DNA of 64,000 nucleotides from Verrucomicrobiota bacterium (lineage in GTDB: Bacteria > Verrucomicrobiota > Verrucomicrobiia > Limisphaerales > JADJPG01), in the NCBI GenBank assembly GCA_016713365.1, contig JADJPG010000036.1, positions 22,918 to 86,917 of the forward strand, written 5' to 3'. Below are positions 43,779 through 53,046 of the stretch, piece after piece. The number at the start of each line of letters is the position of its first letter. Positions within the stretch are counted from its first letter, which is position 1. Under the pieces are notes generated by a model that ran no database searches, had not been told where the DNA came from, and saw nothing but the letters and a program-made list of their open reading frames with translations. The position numbers and the translations under genes were made by a program.

Positions 43779-46700
43779 TCACCGCCGCCGTTCCCGCCAC
43801 CGCCGCACCGCAGCATCCAGTTCGTTCAGCCGCCGTTCCAAATTTTCAGCCAGGGGCCCCGCCTCCGCCAGCTTTCCCGCCCTCGCGACCGACTCCAATT
43901 CCGCAGCCAGCGTGTGCGCCGCCGGAAATCCCATCTGCGTGAGAGAACCCTTGAGCGTGTGCGCCGCGTAAACCAAGGCTTCCACATCCGCGCGTTGCAC
44001 CGCGTCGCGAATGCGGGCGAGCAGCGGCGGAGTCGTTTCGAGGTAAAGGTCCAGCAACCGCCCCAGCGCCGCCACATCACCACCCAGCACTTTCAATGGC
44101 GTCTCGGGATCGAACACCAAGTTGCCATTCCCAGAAACTTCGCCCGGCCGGGAACCGAGACTGCGAAAAACCTTCCTCAGCGCATCTGCCTGCAGTGGCT
44201 TCGTCAAATACGCATCCATGCCGAGGGCCAGCGCCGTTTCGCGATCGCCCTTCATCGCGTGCGCGGTCAGTCCAATGATCGGCACATGCCGTCCCGTCCC
44301 GCGCTCCTCGCGCCGAATCGCCGCCGTCGCTTCCATGCCGTCCATCATCGGCATTTGAATGTCCATGAGGATGACGTCCACGTTTCCGGTCCGCCACGCG
44401 TCCACCGCTTCCACGCCGTTCCACACATTGATCACCGAATGGCCCATGCGACCGAGCACCGTGTTCGCCAGCTCTCGATTCACGGTGTTATCCTCCGCCA
44501 GCAGCACGGTTAACTTTCCTTTCTCCACGAACGACGTGTCACTGGAAGGCGGAGCGGCCTTCGACCGGGAACGTCCGGCAAAATACTGTTTCAAAACTTC
44601 CACCAGTTCGCCTTCCAAAACCGGCTTGGTCAAATACGTGTCGTAGCCGAGCTCGCGACACCGCCGCACTTCATCGGAGTTTCCCGTCGACCTCAGTACC
44701 ATCACCACCGGAACTCCTCCTCCCGCCACTTCACCGAGATCCTTCGCCAGCGAGAAACCGTCCCGTTGCGGCATCGTCGCATCGACAAAGGCGATCGAAA
44801 AGAATCCCGCCTCGCGCGACTTCACTTCGGCAAAACCTTCCGCCGCGCTCGACGCCAGCACCGGCGCCATGCCGAAGTGGCCCAAGAGCTCGCTCAACAC
44901 CTGCCGGCTGTTCTCTTGATCGTCGACCACCAGAACCCGCTTGTCGCGCAGCTTCGCCACGGGCGGCCAATCCATCCGCGTCGGCGGTCGCGCATCGATC
45001 TGAAGCACCGATGTGAAGTAGAACCGGCTCCCGCGCACGCCATCGCTCTCCACCCAGATCCGGCCCCGCATCAGCTGACACAAGTTCGCCGAAATCGCGA
45101 GTCCCAGTCCCGTGCCGCCAAACTGCCGCGTCACCGAAGCATCTGCCTGGGTGAATGCCTCGAAGATCGTTTGCTGCTTGTCGGGCGGGACGCCAATCCC
45201 GGTATCCGTCACGCAGAACAAGAGTTCGCAATCGCCCGATCGCGGGGATTCCTTGCCGCGGCGAACGTCCACGGAAACTTCGCCCGAATCCGTGAACTTG
45301 ATGGCGTTGCCCACCAGGTTGGTCAGGACCTGCCGCAGCCGGCGAACGTCTCCGACCAATGATTCCGGCACTTCCGGGGCGATTCGCAGCGAGAGTTCCA
45401 GTCCCTTCTCCGCCGCGCGGACACCAAACGTCTTCACCGCCGGACCGAGCGAATCCCGCAGCCGGAACGGTTCCGGGAGCAAATCAAACTTGCCCGCCTC
45501 AATGCGCGAGAAATCGAGCACGTCATCGATGATGGTCAGCAAATCCCTGGCGGAATTGCGGACCGAAGACAGGTAGCTGCGCTGCTCGCGAGTCAGCTCC
45601 GTCCCCAGGGCGAGCTCGGTCATGCCGATCACGGCGTTCATCGGCGTCCGAATCTCATGGCTCATGTTCGCCAGGAATTCGCCCTTCGCGCGGCTGGCCG
45701 CCGTCGCCGCCACCGACGCCTCGCGGAGCTGCGCCTCGGCGTTCTTGCGGTCTGTGATGTCCGTGGCGATGCCGACAAAATGGTTCACAATCCCGGCGTC
45801 ATCGCGCACGGGTGACACGGTGAGCTCGGTCCAGAAGCGCGATCCGTTCTTGCGCGCGCAGTGCAGGATGGCCCGGCATTCTTGACCCGCCGCCATTGCT
45901 TGTTCGAGATGCTCCAGCTCCTGCTGTCCGGATTCACTCCGCAGCAACGACGCAATCGTCTGGCCGTACATCTCGTCCGCGCTGTAGCCCGTCATCCGGT
46001 CCATCGCGGGGTTGGTGTAAAGAATGGGATTTCGCATCTCCGCGGCATCGGTGATGAAGATGCCGTTGCTCGAGGAAATCACCGCGCGCTCCTGGATGCG
46101 GAACTTCTCCGTCATCTGCTGCGCAATCGCAATGGCGCGGAGCCGGGTGGTGGCGAGGGAACGGGTGATGCCGAACAGCAGAAAGCTGATGGCGATACCG
46201 CCGACGAGCAGAAGATTGGTCTCGGCGTAACTGGTCGCCGCATCGAAGGCGCGCTGCGTGCTGAAGTGCATCGTCCATTCCCGGCCGGCCACTTTCATCG
46301 GCGGCGCAAAGCCTTGAAAACTTCCCGCCTCCCGTTCGAAGGCATGCAACTCGCCGTCGGCGTCGTAAAGCAACGTGTCCGGCGATGCCTTGGCGCCATC
46401 GAATATCTCAAAGTCGATGGCGGAATCGCCCGACTTGAACAATCCCGCCATGAAATCCCGCAGCACGAACGCACCACAAACCCAGCCGTCGAGCGCTTCG
46501 CGCCGTTGGACGACATTCGTGACTGGCATCCCGCTTCGATACACGGGCAGGAGCAGCAAGACTCCCGGTAGATCATCCTCGCTCTGCACCAGGCGAATCT
46601 TACCTGTGAGCGCGGCGTCGCCGGAATCACGGGCGTACTCGGCGGCCTGCCGGCGCGCTGGATCCGTCGCGATGTCGTATCCCAGCGCACGGAGATTGCC

Positions 46701-47225
46701 AGTCATCGGCTCGATGAACTGGATCAGGTAATGGGTATGAACCGAAAGCGCGACCGAAACGGGCAGCTCCCCAGCGTGCACCTCGTACTCCGGCAGACCA
46801 TCCTGCCGGTTCGTGAGGATGAAGGTCGGCAGATCCGAATGAGGCACCTGAGCGACGAATCCCAGCGCGCGAATTCCTGGGAATCGCTGGTTGATATCGA
46901 GGCTGGCCACATACTCATGCCATTCCTCGCGCTTGACGCGCTCGCTCGCAGCGAACAGGCCCTCGGCACCTTTCAGGACTTGTTCGTACGCCTGTATCCG
47001 GTTCTTGATCCCGTCAGTGACTTGCTCGATGTGACTTTGAAACCGGTCGCGATTCCGCCGCTGCAATTGGGAAAGGGAAAACTGCCAGCTGATGTAGGTC
47101 ACCAGCAAACAGAGGCCGAGAACGACCCATGCCACTCCGGGACGTTCCAATGTCTTGGCAGATCCCAGACCCGACGGGCTGGGCGGTACTCCTTGTCTGC
47201 TCGCTTCAGATTCGGCGTTGGTCAT
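43779..47225 (-). CDS. CHASE-PAS hybrid sensor histidine kinase with two receivers and Hpt
   Basis: This 1148-residue membrane kinase has TM1 about 33-49 (VVLGLCLLVTYISWQFS) and a CHASE-like periplasmic domain (about 80-320; GIRALGFVAQVP, LLLPVYRSGMPV). TM2 is near 340, followed by PAS about 375-495 (SSNGIFITDAAEMRNPILYT). HisKA has H523 in NMSHEIRTPMNAVIG; HATPase_c has VLTNLVGNAIKFTDSGE, then DTGIGVPPDKQ and FGGTGLGLAIS. The two receivers are VLVVDDQENSRQ with D in FVDATMPQRDG, and VLLAEDNTVNRE with D in ILMDIQMPMMDG. A C-terminal Hpt has H1089 in AAHTLKGSLTQ. A complete internal His-Asp-His phosphorelay is therefore in one chain, probably responding to an extracellular signal via CHASE. 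Output likely passes to the regulators downstream in this cluster. Confidence 0.93.
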   Translation of the reverse strand: MTNAESEASRQGVPPSPSGLGSAKTLERPGVAWVVLGLCLLVTYISWQFSLSQLQRRNRDRFQSHIEQVTDGIKNRIQAYEQVLKGAEGLFAASERVKREEWHEYVASLDINQRFPGIRALGFVAQVPHSDLPTFILTNRQDGLPEYEVHAGELPVSVALSVHTHYLIQFIEPMTGNLRALGYDIATDPARRQAAEYARDSGDAALTGKIRLVQSEDDLPGVLLLLPVYRSGMPVTNVVQRREALDGWVCGAFVLRDFMAGLFKSGDSAIDFEIFDGAKASPDTLLYDADGELHAFEREAGSFQGFAPPMKVAGREWTMHFSTQRAFDAATSYAETNLLLVGGIAISFLLFGITRSLATTRLRAIAIAQQMTEKFRIQERAVISSSNGIFITDAAEMRNPILYTNPAMDRMTGYSADEMYGQTIASLLRSESGQQELEHLEQAMAAGQECRAILHCARKNGSRFWTELTVSPVRDDAGIVNHFVGIATDITDRKNAEAQLREASVAATAASRAKGEFLANMSHEIRTPMNAVIGMTELALGTELTREQRSYLSSVRNSARDLLTIIDDVLDFSRIEAGKFDLLPEPFRLRDSLGPAVKTFGVRAAEKGLELSLRIAPEVPESLVGDVRRLRQVLTNLVGNAIKFTDSGEVSVDVRRGKESPRSGDCELLFCVTDTGIGVPPDKQQTIFEAFTQADASVTRQFGGTGLGLAISANLCQLMRGRIWVESDGVRGSRFYFTSVLQIDARPPTRMDWPPVAKLRDKRVLVVDDQENSRQVLSELLGHFGMAPVLASSAAEGFAEVKSREAGFFSIAFVDATMPQRDGFSLAKDLGEVAGGGVPVVMVLRSTGNSDEVRRCRELGYDTYLTKPVLEGELVEVLKQYFAGRSRSKAAPPSSDTSFVEKGKLTVLLAEDNTVNRELANTVLGRMGHSVINVWNGVEAVDAWRTGNVDVILMDIQMPMMDGMEATAAIRREERGTGRHVPIIGLTAHAMKGDRETALALGMDAYLTKPLQADALRKVFRSLGSRPGEVSGNGNLVFDPETPLKVLGGDVAALGRLLDLYLETTPPLLARIRDAVQRADVEALVYAAHTLKGSLTQMGFPAAHTLAAELESVARAGKLAEAGPLAENLERRLNELDAAVRRWRERRR

Positions 47226-47356
47226 TCGAGGGTTGGTTGGCCTTCGAAGATCGGCATTCCAAACGTTGCGTTGATTTGATGGGCGAAAGACTGCCTTCAG
47301 TCACCGCAACGTGACAACCGAATTCCCGGCAGGAAAAGGGAGAGCGCGCCGGACGG

Positions 47357-47956
47357 TCAGTTGGCCGGAGCCACCAACGGCGGACTCACAAACCGCTGTC
47401 CCGCCATCGCCGCCCTCACCGCGGGAACGAGGTAAAGGCCGCAGGACGGCTTGAAGACGAACGCATTCGCCCCACAACGAAACGCCGCCGCCACGTAGGG
47501 TTCATCTCCGTTGACCGACAGAACGATGATTCGCGTGGCCGGGAAGCTAAGGCGCACCCGGCGGATCACCTCCAGCCCGTTCAGCCCCGGCATCATCAAA
47601 TCCGTCACCAGCAGGTCGGGCTGCAGCCGCTTGACGAGGCTGAGCGTTTCCAAGCCGTTGGCAGATTCGCCCGCGAGGAATAGATCCGCCTGCTGGTACA
47701 AAAGTCGTTTGACCGTCTGGCGAACGACCGCATGATCATCCGCCAGCACGATGCTCGTTCGCTCCACGGCGTCCGTCCGGCTCAACGCGGCCTGTGATTC
47801 GAGCGGTTCCCGGAGAACCGACCTGATCCCAGCCCGGCCTTCGGTGCCGGACTCCACACCCCGTCGCGAAGAACCATCCACCGTGGCGCGGCAAGGCCGG
47901 GATACGGGCACCACCACGGGAAAGTGATACTTGGGGAAGAGGCGAAACGTGTTCAC
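47357..47956 (-). CDS. NarL-type receiver without DNA-binding domain
   Basis: This 199-residue protein is a receiver with acidic pair in VLADDHAVVRQTVKRLL and phospho-acceptor D119 (DLLVTDLMMPGLNGLEV), plus K168-type lysine in FVFKPS. The LuxR/HTH part normally following this receiver type is missing; the C-terminus ends after RFVSPPLV. About 60 N-terminal residues (before SIVLADD) lack homology, so the actual start may be further in, though no ATG lies there. It is located directly upstream of (and same strand as) the hybrid kinase, so is a candidate receiver for its Hpt. Confidence 0.7.
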   Translation of the reverse strand: MNTFRLFPKYHFPVVVPVSRPCRATVDGSSRRGVESGTEGRAGIRSVLREPLESQAALSRTDAVERTSIVLADDHAVVRQTVKRLLYQQADLFLAGESANGLETLSLVKRLQPDLLVTDLMMPGLNGLEVIRRVRLSFPATRIIVLSVNGDEPYVAAAFRCGANAFVFKPSCGLYLVPAVRAAMAGQRFVSPPLVAPAN

Positions 47957-48157
47957 AAGTTTGATTGCATCCGACGTTCAAGCTGGCACCGCGATCCGTC
48001 CGAGCTCAGCGGCCGAGCCTGCGACTCCCGTTAACGGCGGAATCAGATTCACGATGCCGCAAGCTAAGTTCCCCCTCCTCCCGCCGCCATCCGTACCAGA
48101 TGGTATTCCCGGCAGCCAATTCCGGTAATCCCGCCCAATCCGCCAGCACGATTGCAA
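47957..48157. other. Gene-free spacer
   Basis: 201 bases between the receiver and the small membrane gene, both on the minus strand. I see no RNA gene, repeat or promoter strong enough to call. Confidence 0.4.
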
Positions 48158-48607
48158 TTACTTGGGCTCAATCGCGAACCACACCAGCTCGGACTGGTAG
48201 TCGCGACGGACCGGTCCAGCGCCAACAGCCCATGTGAAACCGGTTTCGGAGATCGCGTCCGTCTTGCAGACGAGAAACGCCCCGGCATGCCCAGCCTCGC
48301 AGACAAATACCAGCGGGCGGCGCCGGAATGGTGTCGAAAACTGAACTGTGCCCGTGGCCACGGTTTGCTGAACCAGCTCAACTGAGACGGCGCCGGATTC
48401 CACCCTTCCAAAGTCTCCGGTGCGTGAAGGGAAAGTCTGACGAAGATCCACACTCAATCCCGCCAGAAGCAGCATCAGCACAACGGCGACGCTGAACATC
48501 GTCCATTGCCTTCTCCGGAGGCCGGTCACTTGAGCGGCCAGCAATTGGACTTCTCCCTGAAGCCTTTCGCATTGCTCGGCGAGGTCGAGACGCGGCGGTT
48601 TTTCCAT
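48158..48607 (-). CDS. Small single-pass membrane protein, unknown
   Basis: This 149-residue protein has an N-terminal coiled-coil-like segment (about 8-30, LAEQCERLQGEVQLLAAQVTG), one helix (about 37-53, SVAVVLMLLLAGLSVDL) and a periplasmic beta-rich part (LVQQTVATGTVQFST; RRDYQSELVWFAIEPK). No family recognised. It sits between the receivers of the phosphorelay cluster on the same strand, so might be a signal-input or accessory factor, but this is guilt by position. Codon use is regular. Confidence 0.6.
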   Translation of the reverse strand: MEKPPRLDLAEQCERLQGEVQLLAAQVTGLRRRQWTMFSVAVVLMLLLAGLSVDLRQTFPSRTGDFGRVESGAVSVELVQQTVATGTVQFSTPFRRRPLVFVCEAGHAGAFLVCKTDAISETGFTWAVGAGPVRRDYQSELVWFAIEPK

Positions 48608-48649
48608 ATCAAGAATCAGGAGAAAAATCTGGCCGACCGCAACGGTGGT

Positions 48650-49294
48650 TCACGCCGCGATGATGCCGCGCCGGATCGCGAAACGCACCAGGTCGGTCTG
48701 CGACCGCAGGCTGAGTTTGCGCATCAAGTTGGCGCGATGCGTTTCTGCGGTGCGCGGACTGATGAACAGCGCCGAGGCGATCTCCGCACTCGTTTTCCCC
48801 TCGGCGGCGAGTTGAAACACCAACCGCTCGCGATTCGTCAGCGTGTCACGCACGTCGAGATCCGAAGCGCCCGGATGCTCGACGTAACCCGTCAACGCCC
48901 GTTCCGCCAGGGCCGGACTCAGATAACGCCGGCCAGCCGCCACCGTTCGCACCGCCTGGACAAGATCCGCCGCCATGCAATCCTTCAATACGTAACCCGA
49001 GGCGCCGTTGCGCAAGGCCTCCATTACATAAGGTTCATCCGCGTGCATCGAGAGAATGATCACCTTCGTCGCCGGATGATCCCGCCGCAACTGGCGCACG
49101 ACTTCCAGTCCATGCAAACGCGGAATCATCAGGTCGAGCAGAATGATGCCAGGCTTCTTCTCCTCCACGAGCTTCACCGCCTCCAATCCATCTGCCGCTT
49201 CGCCCACCAGCTTGAAATCCGATTCCGCGGCGAGCACCAGCTTGAAGCCCTGCCGCACGACGTGATGATCTTCTGCCAACGCGATCGTAATCAT
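48650..49294 (-). CDS. NarL/FixJ-family response regulator
   Basis: This encodes 214 residues from ATG 49294, which overlaps the stop of the partner kinase by four bases. The receiver (about 1-120) has D54 in IILLDLMIPRLHG, with the acidic pair in LAEDHHVVRQ and Lys in GYVLKDC. A LuxR-type HTH (about 145-210) has LTNRERLVFQLAAEGKTSAE and IASALFISPRTAETHRANLM. It is a DNA-binding regulator that would be phosphorylated by the kinase at 49291-50433. Confidence 0.92.
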   Translation of the reverse strand: MITIALAEDHHVVRQGFKLVLAAESDFKLVGEAADGLEAVKLVEEKKPGIILLDLMIPRLHGLEVVRQLRRDHPATKVIILSMHADEPYVMEALRNGASGYVLKDCMAADLVQAVRTVAAGRRYLSPALAERALTGYVEHPGASDLDVRDTLTNRERLVFQLAAEGKTSAEIASALFISPRTAETHRANLMRKLSLRSQTDLVRFAIRRGIIAA

Positions 49295-50433
49295 ATCTCG
49301 CTTCCCAATTCCACCGTCTCCGGCTGACCGTCGCTGATGGGGAACTCCACGGTCAGGCACGTCCCCTGCCCCGGGCTCGACTCCAGCGTGAACTCGCCAC
49401 CCAGCAATTCCGTGCGCTCCTTCATGCCGGCCACTCCAGACGAAGCCCGACCGGCCAACACCGAAGCCACATCGAACCCCGCACCCGCTTCCTCGATCTG
49501 AACACCGGCGCGTCCCGCGTTCGCCCACAAGCGCACCCGCACTTCCTTGACCCGCGCGTGCCGCGCCACATTCGTGAGCGCTTCCTGCACGATGCGGAAA
49601 ATCGCCGTCTCCAGCGCGGACTCCAACCGCTCCGGCATGGGCGTGTAACGGAACTGAACGGCGATGCCCGTCTGCTTCTGGTAACGCTTCAAGTGCCAGT
49701 CGAGCGCCGTGATCAAGCCAAGGTCATCCAGCATCTGCGGACGGAGATTGATGGAGAGTTGTCGCACGCGTTCGATGAGATCATTGATAAGTCCCAGCGC
49801 CTCGTCAAAACTTTGCTGCTGCGCCGGCGTCTCCGGCTTCAACGACGTTTCAAGCACCAGCTTCAGACACGTCACCGTCTGGCCAATTTCATCGTGCAGC
49901 TCGCGCGCGAGAAAACGGCGCTCCGCCTCCTGCACATCCACCAGCCGAAGCGAAAGCGCCTTCAACGCGTCGTTCGCACGGGATAATTCCTCGGTTCGTT
50001 CCGCCACGCGCTTTTCCAGTTCATCATGCGCGATGCGCAGCGCGGATTCCGCGAGCCGGATGCGCAACAACGCCTGCACGCGCGCGACCAGTTCCCGATT
50101 CTCAATGGGCCTCGTGATATAACCATCAGCGCCTGCTTCGAGACCCGTGACCTGACTGTCCGGCGACGTTTCGATCGACGACAGCAGCACGACGAACAGC
50201 TGGTTGGTTTCCGGGGAGGCCTTGATCTTCCGACACAATTCGACGCCGTTGATGTCCGGTAGCATCACGTCGAGCAACACCAGATCGGGCTGCTCCACCC
50301 GCGCCTTCGCGAGGCATTCCGCGCCGTCCTTCGCCTCGAACACCGTGTAGCCCTCAGAACGCAGCAGGTGCGCCATGGCGAACAACACCATGGGATTGTC
50401 ATCCACGATCAGGATTTTTGCGGTACGATTCAT
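49291..50433 (-). CDS. Receiver-HisKA_3 sensor kinase (NarX/DesK type)
   Basis: ATG 50433 gives 380 residues: an N-terminal receiver with D55 (LVLLDVMLPDING), a coiled linker (AHDELEKRVAERTEELSR), and a HisKA_3 dimer with H180 (RRFLARELHDEIGQTVTCL). A HATPase follows with VQEALTNVARHA. Two deviations stand out: the receiver lysine expected before Pro (ITKP) is Arg (GYITRPIEN, R108), and the ATPase DxGxG motif reads EEAGAGFD, Glu replacing the adenine-binding Asp. Both could lower activity or change kinetics. It lacks membrane helices, so it is cytosolic; its own receiver may let another kinase (for example 43779-47225) control it. Confidence 0.87.
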   Translation of the reverse strand: MNRTAKILIVDDNPMVLFAMAHLLRSEGYTVFEAKDGAECLAKARVEQPDLVLLDVMLPDINGVELCRKIKASPETNQLFVVLLSSIETSPDSQVTGLEAGADGYITRPIENRELVARVQALLRIRLAESALRIAHDELEKRVAERTEELSRANDALKALSLRLVDVQEAERRFLARELHDEIGQTVTCLKLVLETSLKPETPAQQQSFDEALGLINDLIERVRQLSINLRPQMLDDLGLITALDWHLKRYQKQTGIAVQFRYTPMPERLESALETAIFRIVQEALTNVARHARVKEVRVRLWANAGRAGVQIEEAGAGFDVASVLAGRASSGVAGMKERTELLGGEFTLESSPGQGTCLTVEFPISDGQPETVELGSEI

Positions 50434-50649
50434 CTCAGCACTGATCCGACAGTTGGCGTGAACCCTCGATCCACCGGCGCCCACGCCGGCCATCAACAAA
50501 CCCAGTATGGAATGAACGAGCCTTCGGCGCAAGCCGGCAGACGCCACCAGGCGATACGCGCAGGGAACTTTCCTGCTGCGCGCTTGACCTTCCGCGAAAC
50601 GGGCCTCAATTCTCTTCAGCATGAACGCAACCCTGAGCAAGGAGAACTC
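50434..50649. promoter_or_regulatory. Divergent intergenic region
   Basis: 216 bases between the kinase (left) and the DUF6781-like gene (right), which must hold promoters for both. The right gene has a very good ribosome-binding site (AAGGAGAA, ending six bases before ATG 50650), unusual for this window. No clear -35/-10 pair is called. Confidence 0.5.
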
Positions 50650-51294
50650 ATGAACGCCGAGCAATTCCCTGACTGGCTCAAACAACAAGCCGAGACGATC
50701 GTGAAAAACGGCCGCAATGTCCGCGAGGAGATCGCGAAACTTTCCTCCACCGCCGCCGCCAAACTTCACCAGACGAAAGACGGCTTCGTTGGCTTGTCGC
50801 GCTCTGTCCTCGACGGCGCGGTGAGCGGCGCGCAGCAGGCCGTTCCCGGTGAGGGAGAAAGCGTCCTGCGCGAAGTCGTGGCCGGACTCGCGGATGGACT
50901 CGCCATTTCCGCGAACGCCGTGCGCCTGACGCTCGAGGAATCCCGCGGACGCGGCGCGCAGTTTGCCCGCGAGGATCTGAAGAAGGTGGCGGAGGATTTC
51001 CGCGGCGCGGGAGAGAACTTCAAGCAATCCGTCCAGGACGCCACGAGCCGGGTCGGCGCGCAGATTTCCCAGCAGGGTCGGTCCCTTGCCGACCACGCCG
51101 GGCACACGTTGAGCAGCGCGCGGCCCGCGATTGAGGCCGCCATCAAGGCTGCTTGTGAAGACCCGGCGGCCCTCGGCAAAGAGGCGCTGCAAGCCGGCGC
51201 CGCCGCCACCCGTCATGCGGCCGGAGTCCTGTTCAGCGAGCTCGGCAAGCGACTCGAACAGGCCGGCGAACATCTACGGAAGCGCTCGGAGTGA
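50650..51294 (+). CDS. Alanine-rich helical protein, DUF6781-like
   Basis: This encodes 214 residues with an excellent Shine-Dalgarno site. The sequence is almost wholly amphipathic alpha helix without Trp after residue 9 and without membrane helices: QQAETIVKNGRNVREEIAKL, LSRSVLDGAVSGAQQAV, AARHAAGVLFSELGKRLEQ-like C-terminus. Repeated A-x3-A and Q/E spacing resembles phasins and apolipoprotein-like surface-binding proteins; DUF6781 is my best family guess. It lies 16 bases before the UbiB-like kinase gene, so the two are likely partners, for example with a granule or membrane surface. The role is inferred. Confidence 0.62.
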   Translation: MNAEQFPDWLKQQAETIVKNGRNVREEIAKLSSTAAAKLHQTKDGFVGLSRSVLDGAVSGAQQAVPGEGESVLREVVAGLADGLAISANAVRLTLEESRGRGAQFAREDLKKVAEDFRGAGENFKQSVQDATSRVGAQISQQGRSLADHAGHTLSSARPAIEAAIKAACEDPAALGKEALQAGAAATRHAAGVLFSELGKRLEQAGEHLRKRSE

Positions 51295-51310
51295 ACGGCC
51301 CGACCTCGGA

Positions 51311-52954
51311 ATGAAGCTCCATCACCTGCCCATGTTGCCGCGCAACGCCCGCCGTTTCGGCGAGGTGGTGAGCGTGCTGGCGCGCTATGGCCTCGTGGAA
51401 TGGCTGAGCCACACCGATTTCGATGGCCCCAAGAAATTCTTCACCACGCACGGCGGTGAACCGCTCACCGATCAATCGCGCGGCACGCGAATCCGCCTCG
51501 CGCTCACCGAGCTGGGCACCACCTACATAAAACTCGGCCAGATGCTCAGCACGCGGCCGGACCTCGTTGGCGAAGACGTCGCGGCGGAGTTGTCCAAGCT
51601 TCAGGAACACGTTCCGGCCGATCCTGCGGAAACGGTGCTCGCCACCGTGGCAGCCGAACTCGGCCATCCGGTCAACGATGTGTTCGGCGAGTTCGAGTCC
51701 ACGCCCGTCGCATCTGCTTCGATTGGCCAGGCGCACCTCGCGCGGCTCACGGACGGACGCCGGGTCATCGTCAAAGTCCAGCATCCCGGCATTGAGGCGC
51801 GCATCCGCAGCGATCTGGAGATCCTTGAAGCGCTCGCTTCGCTGGCTGAAAAGTCCGCCGAACTCAAACGTTACCGGCCAGTAAACGTCGTGAAGGAATT
51901 CCGTCGATCGCTTTTGCGGGAACTCGATTTCAGCCGCGAGGAGCGGAACCTCCAGCAGTTCGCCGTCAATTTCGCGCAGAACAAAACCGTTCGTTTCCCG
52001 GAAGTTTTTCCCGACCTCTCCACCAGTCGCGTGCTGACCATGGAGCTGCTTGACGGCATAAACTTCAATGATGCGACGAAGCTCGACGCCCAGAAAGTCG
52101 ATCGCGAAGAACTCGCCCGTCGCGGCGCGATCATCTGGATGGAGATGATCTTTCGCGACGGCTTCTTCCACGCCGATCCTCATCCCGGCAACCTTCTGGT
52201 CCTCGCCGATGGCACGCTCGGAATCATCGACTGCGGCATGGTCGATCGCATCGACGAAACGACGCGCGAAACTGTCGAGGATTTGCTCGTGGGCATCGCC
52301 GGCGGCGACGCGACCCATCTCGCGCGACTGCTGATGCGCCTGTGCGAAGCGCCGCCCGGCTTTGACGAAGCGGCGTTCACCAACGACATCGCGGACTTCG
52401 TTGCGTTCTACGGCAATCAACCCATCGATCGTTTTCAACTCGGCGGAGCGCTGAACGAAATTGGGCGGACCGTTTCGCGGGGCAATCTCGTCCTGCCCAG
52501 CGCCGTTTCCAAACTCATCAAAGTCTTCGTCATGCTCGAAGGCACCGCCCGGCTGCTCAGCCCGTCGGTCAATCTCCTGCAACTGATCGAGCCGTATCAC
52601 CGCCAGATTCTCCGCCGCCGACTCTCGCCCCGTCGCCAGCTGCAAAAGTTTCAGCGCGTCTTCACTGAATGGCGGCATCTCGGTGAAAATCTTCCGCGCG
52701 TCGTGAGTGAAGTGCTGCAGCAGGTTCAGAGCGGACAATTCGACATCCACCTGCAGCACCGCCGGCTCGAGCCTGCCGTCAACCGTCTGGTCATGGGCAT
52801 GATCGTGAGCGCGCTGTTCCTCGGCTCAGCATTGCTGTGGAGCAACAACGTCCCGCCGCGGCTCGGCGAGTATTCGGTCATCGGCGTTCTCGGCTGCGTG
52901 GTCAGCGCCTTCCTTGGATTGCGACTGATTTGGAAAATCTGGCGCAACGAGTAA
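51311..52954 (+). CDS. ABC1/AarF/UbiB-family atypical kinase
   Basis: This encodes 547 residues from ATG 51311. Family motifs: LGTTYIKLGQMLSTRPDL (KxGQ, about 72-89), ASASIGQAHLA (A-rich loop), VIVKVQHPGIE (Lys of the ATP site), FFHADPHPGNLL (catalytic HxDxHxGN) and GIIDCGMVD, where Cys replaces the Phe usual in IDFGM. Two C-terminal helices (about 495-545, SALFLGSALLW, GVLGCVVSAFLG) anchor it in the membrane. Family members act in ubiquinone synthesis or lipid homeostasis via ATPase activity. No ubi genes are close by; the DUF6781-like neighbour suggests a different lipid or surface role here. Confidence 0.9.
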   Translation: MKLHHLPMLPRNARRFGEVVSVLARYGLVEWLSHTDFDGPKKFFTTHGGEPLTDQSRGTRIRLALTELGTTYIKLGQMLSTRPDLVGEDVAAELSKLQEHVPADPAETVLATVAAELGHPVNDVFGEFESTPVASASIGQAHLARLTDGRRVIVKVQHPGIEARIRSDLEILEALASLAEKSAELKRYRPVNVVKEFRRSLLRELDFSREERNLQQFAVNFAQNKTVRFPEVFPDLSTSRVLTMELLDGINFNDATKLDAQKVDREELARRGAIIWMEMIFRDGFFHADPHPGNLLVLADGTLGIIDCGMVDRIDETTRETVEDLLVGIAGGDATHLARLLMRLCEAPPGFDEAAFTNDIADFVAFYGNQPIDRFQLGGALNEIGRTVSRGNLVLPSAVSKLIKVFVMLEGTARLLSPSVNLLQLIEPYHRQILRRRLSPRRQLQKFQRVFTEWRHLGENLPRVVSEVLQQVQSGQFDIHLQHRRLEPAVNRLVMGMIVSALFLGSALLWSNNVPPRLGEYSVIGVLGCVVSAFLGLRLIWKIWRNE

Positions 52955-53046
52955 ACGCGGTGGAACGCGAGACCTCAACGCGAACAAACGTCGCGCGCTT
53001 CCCACAGGGGGCTTGTCTTTTGACTCTCCACACCTACAGTGGGCGC

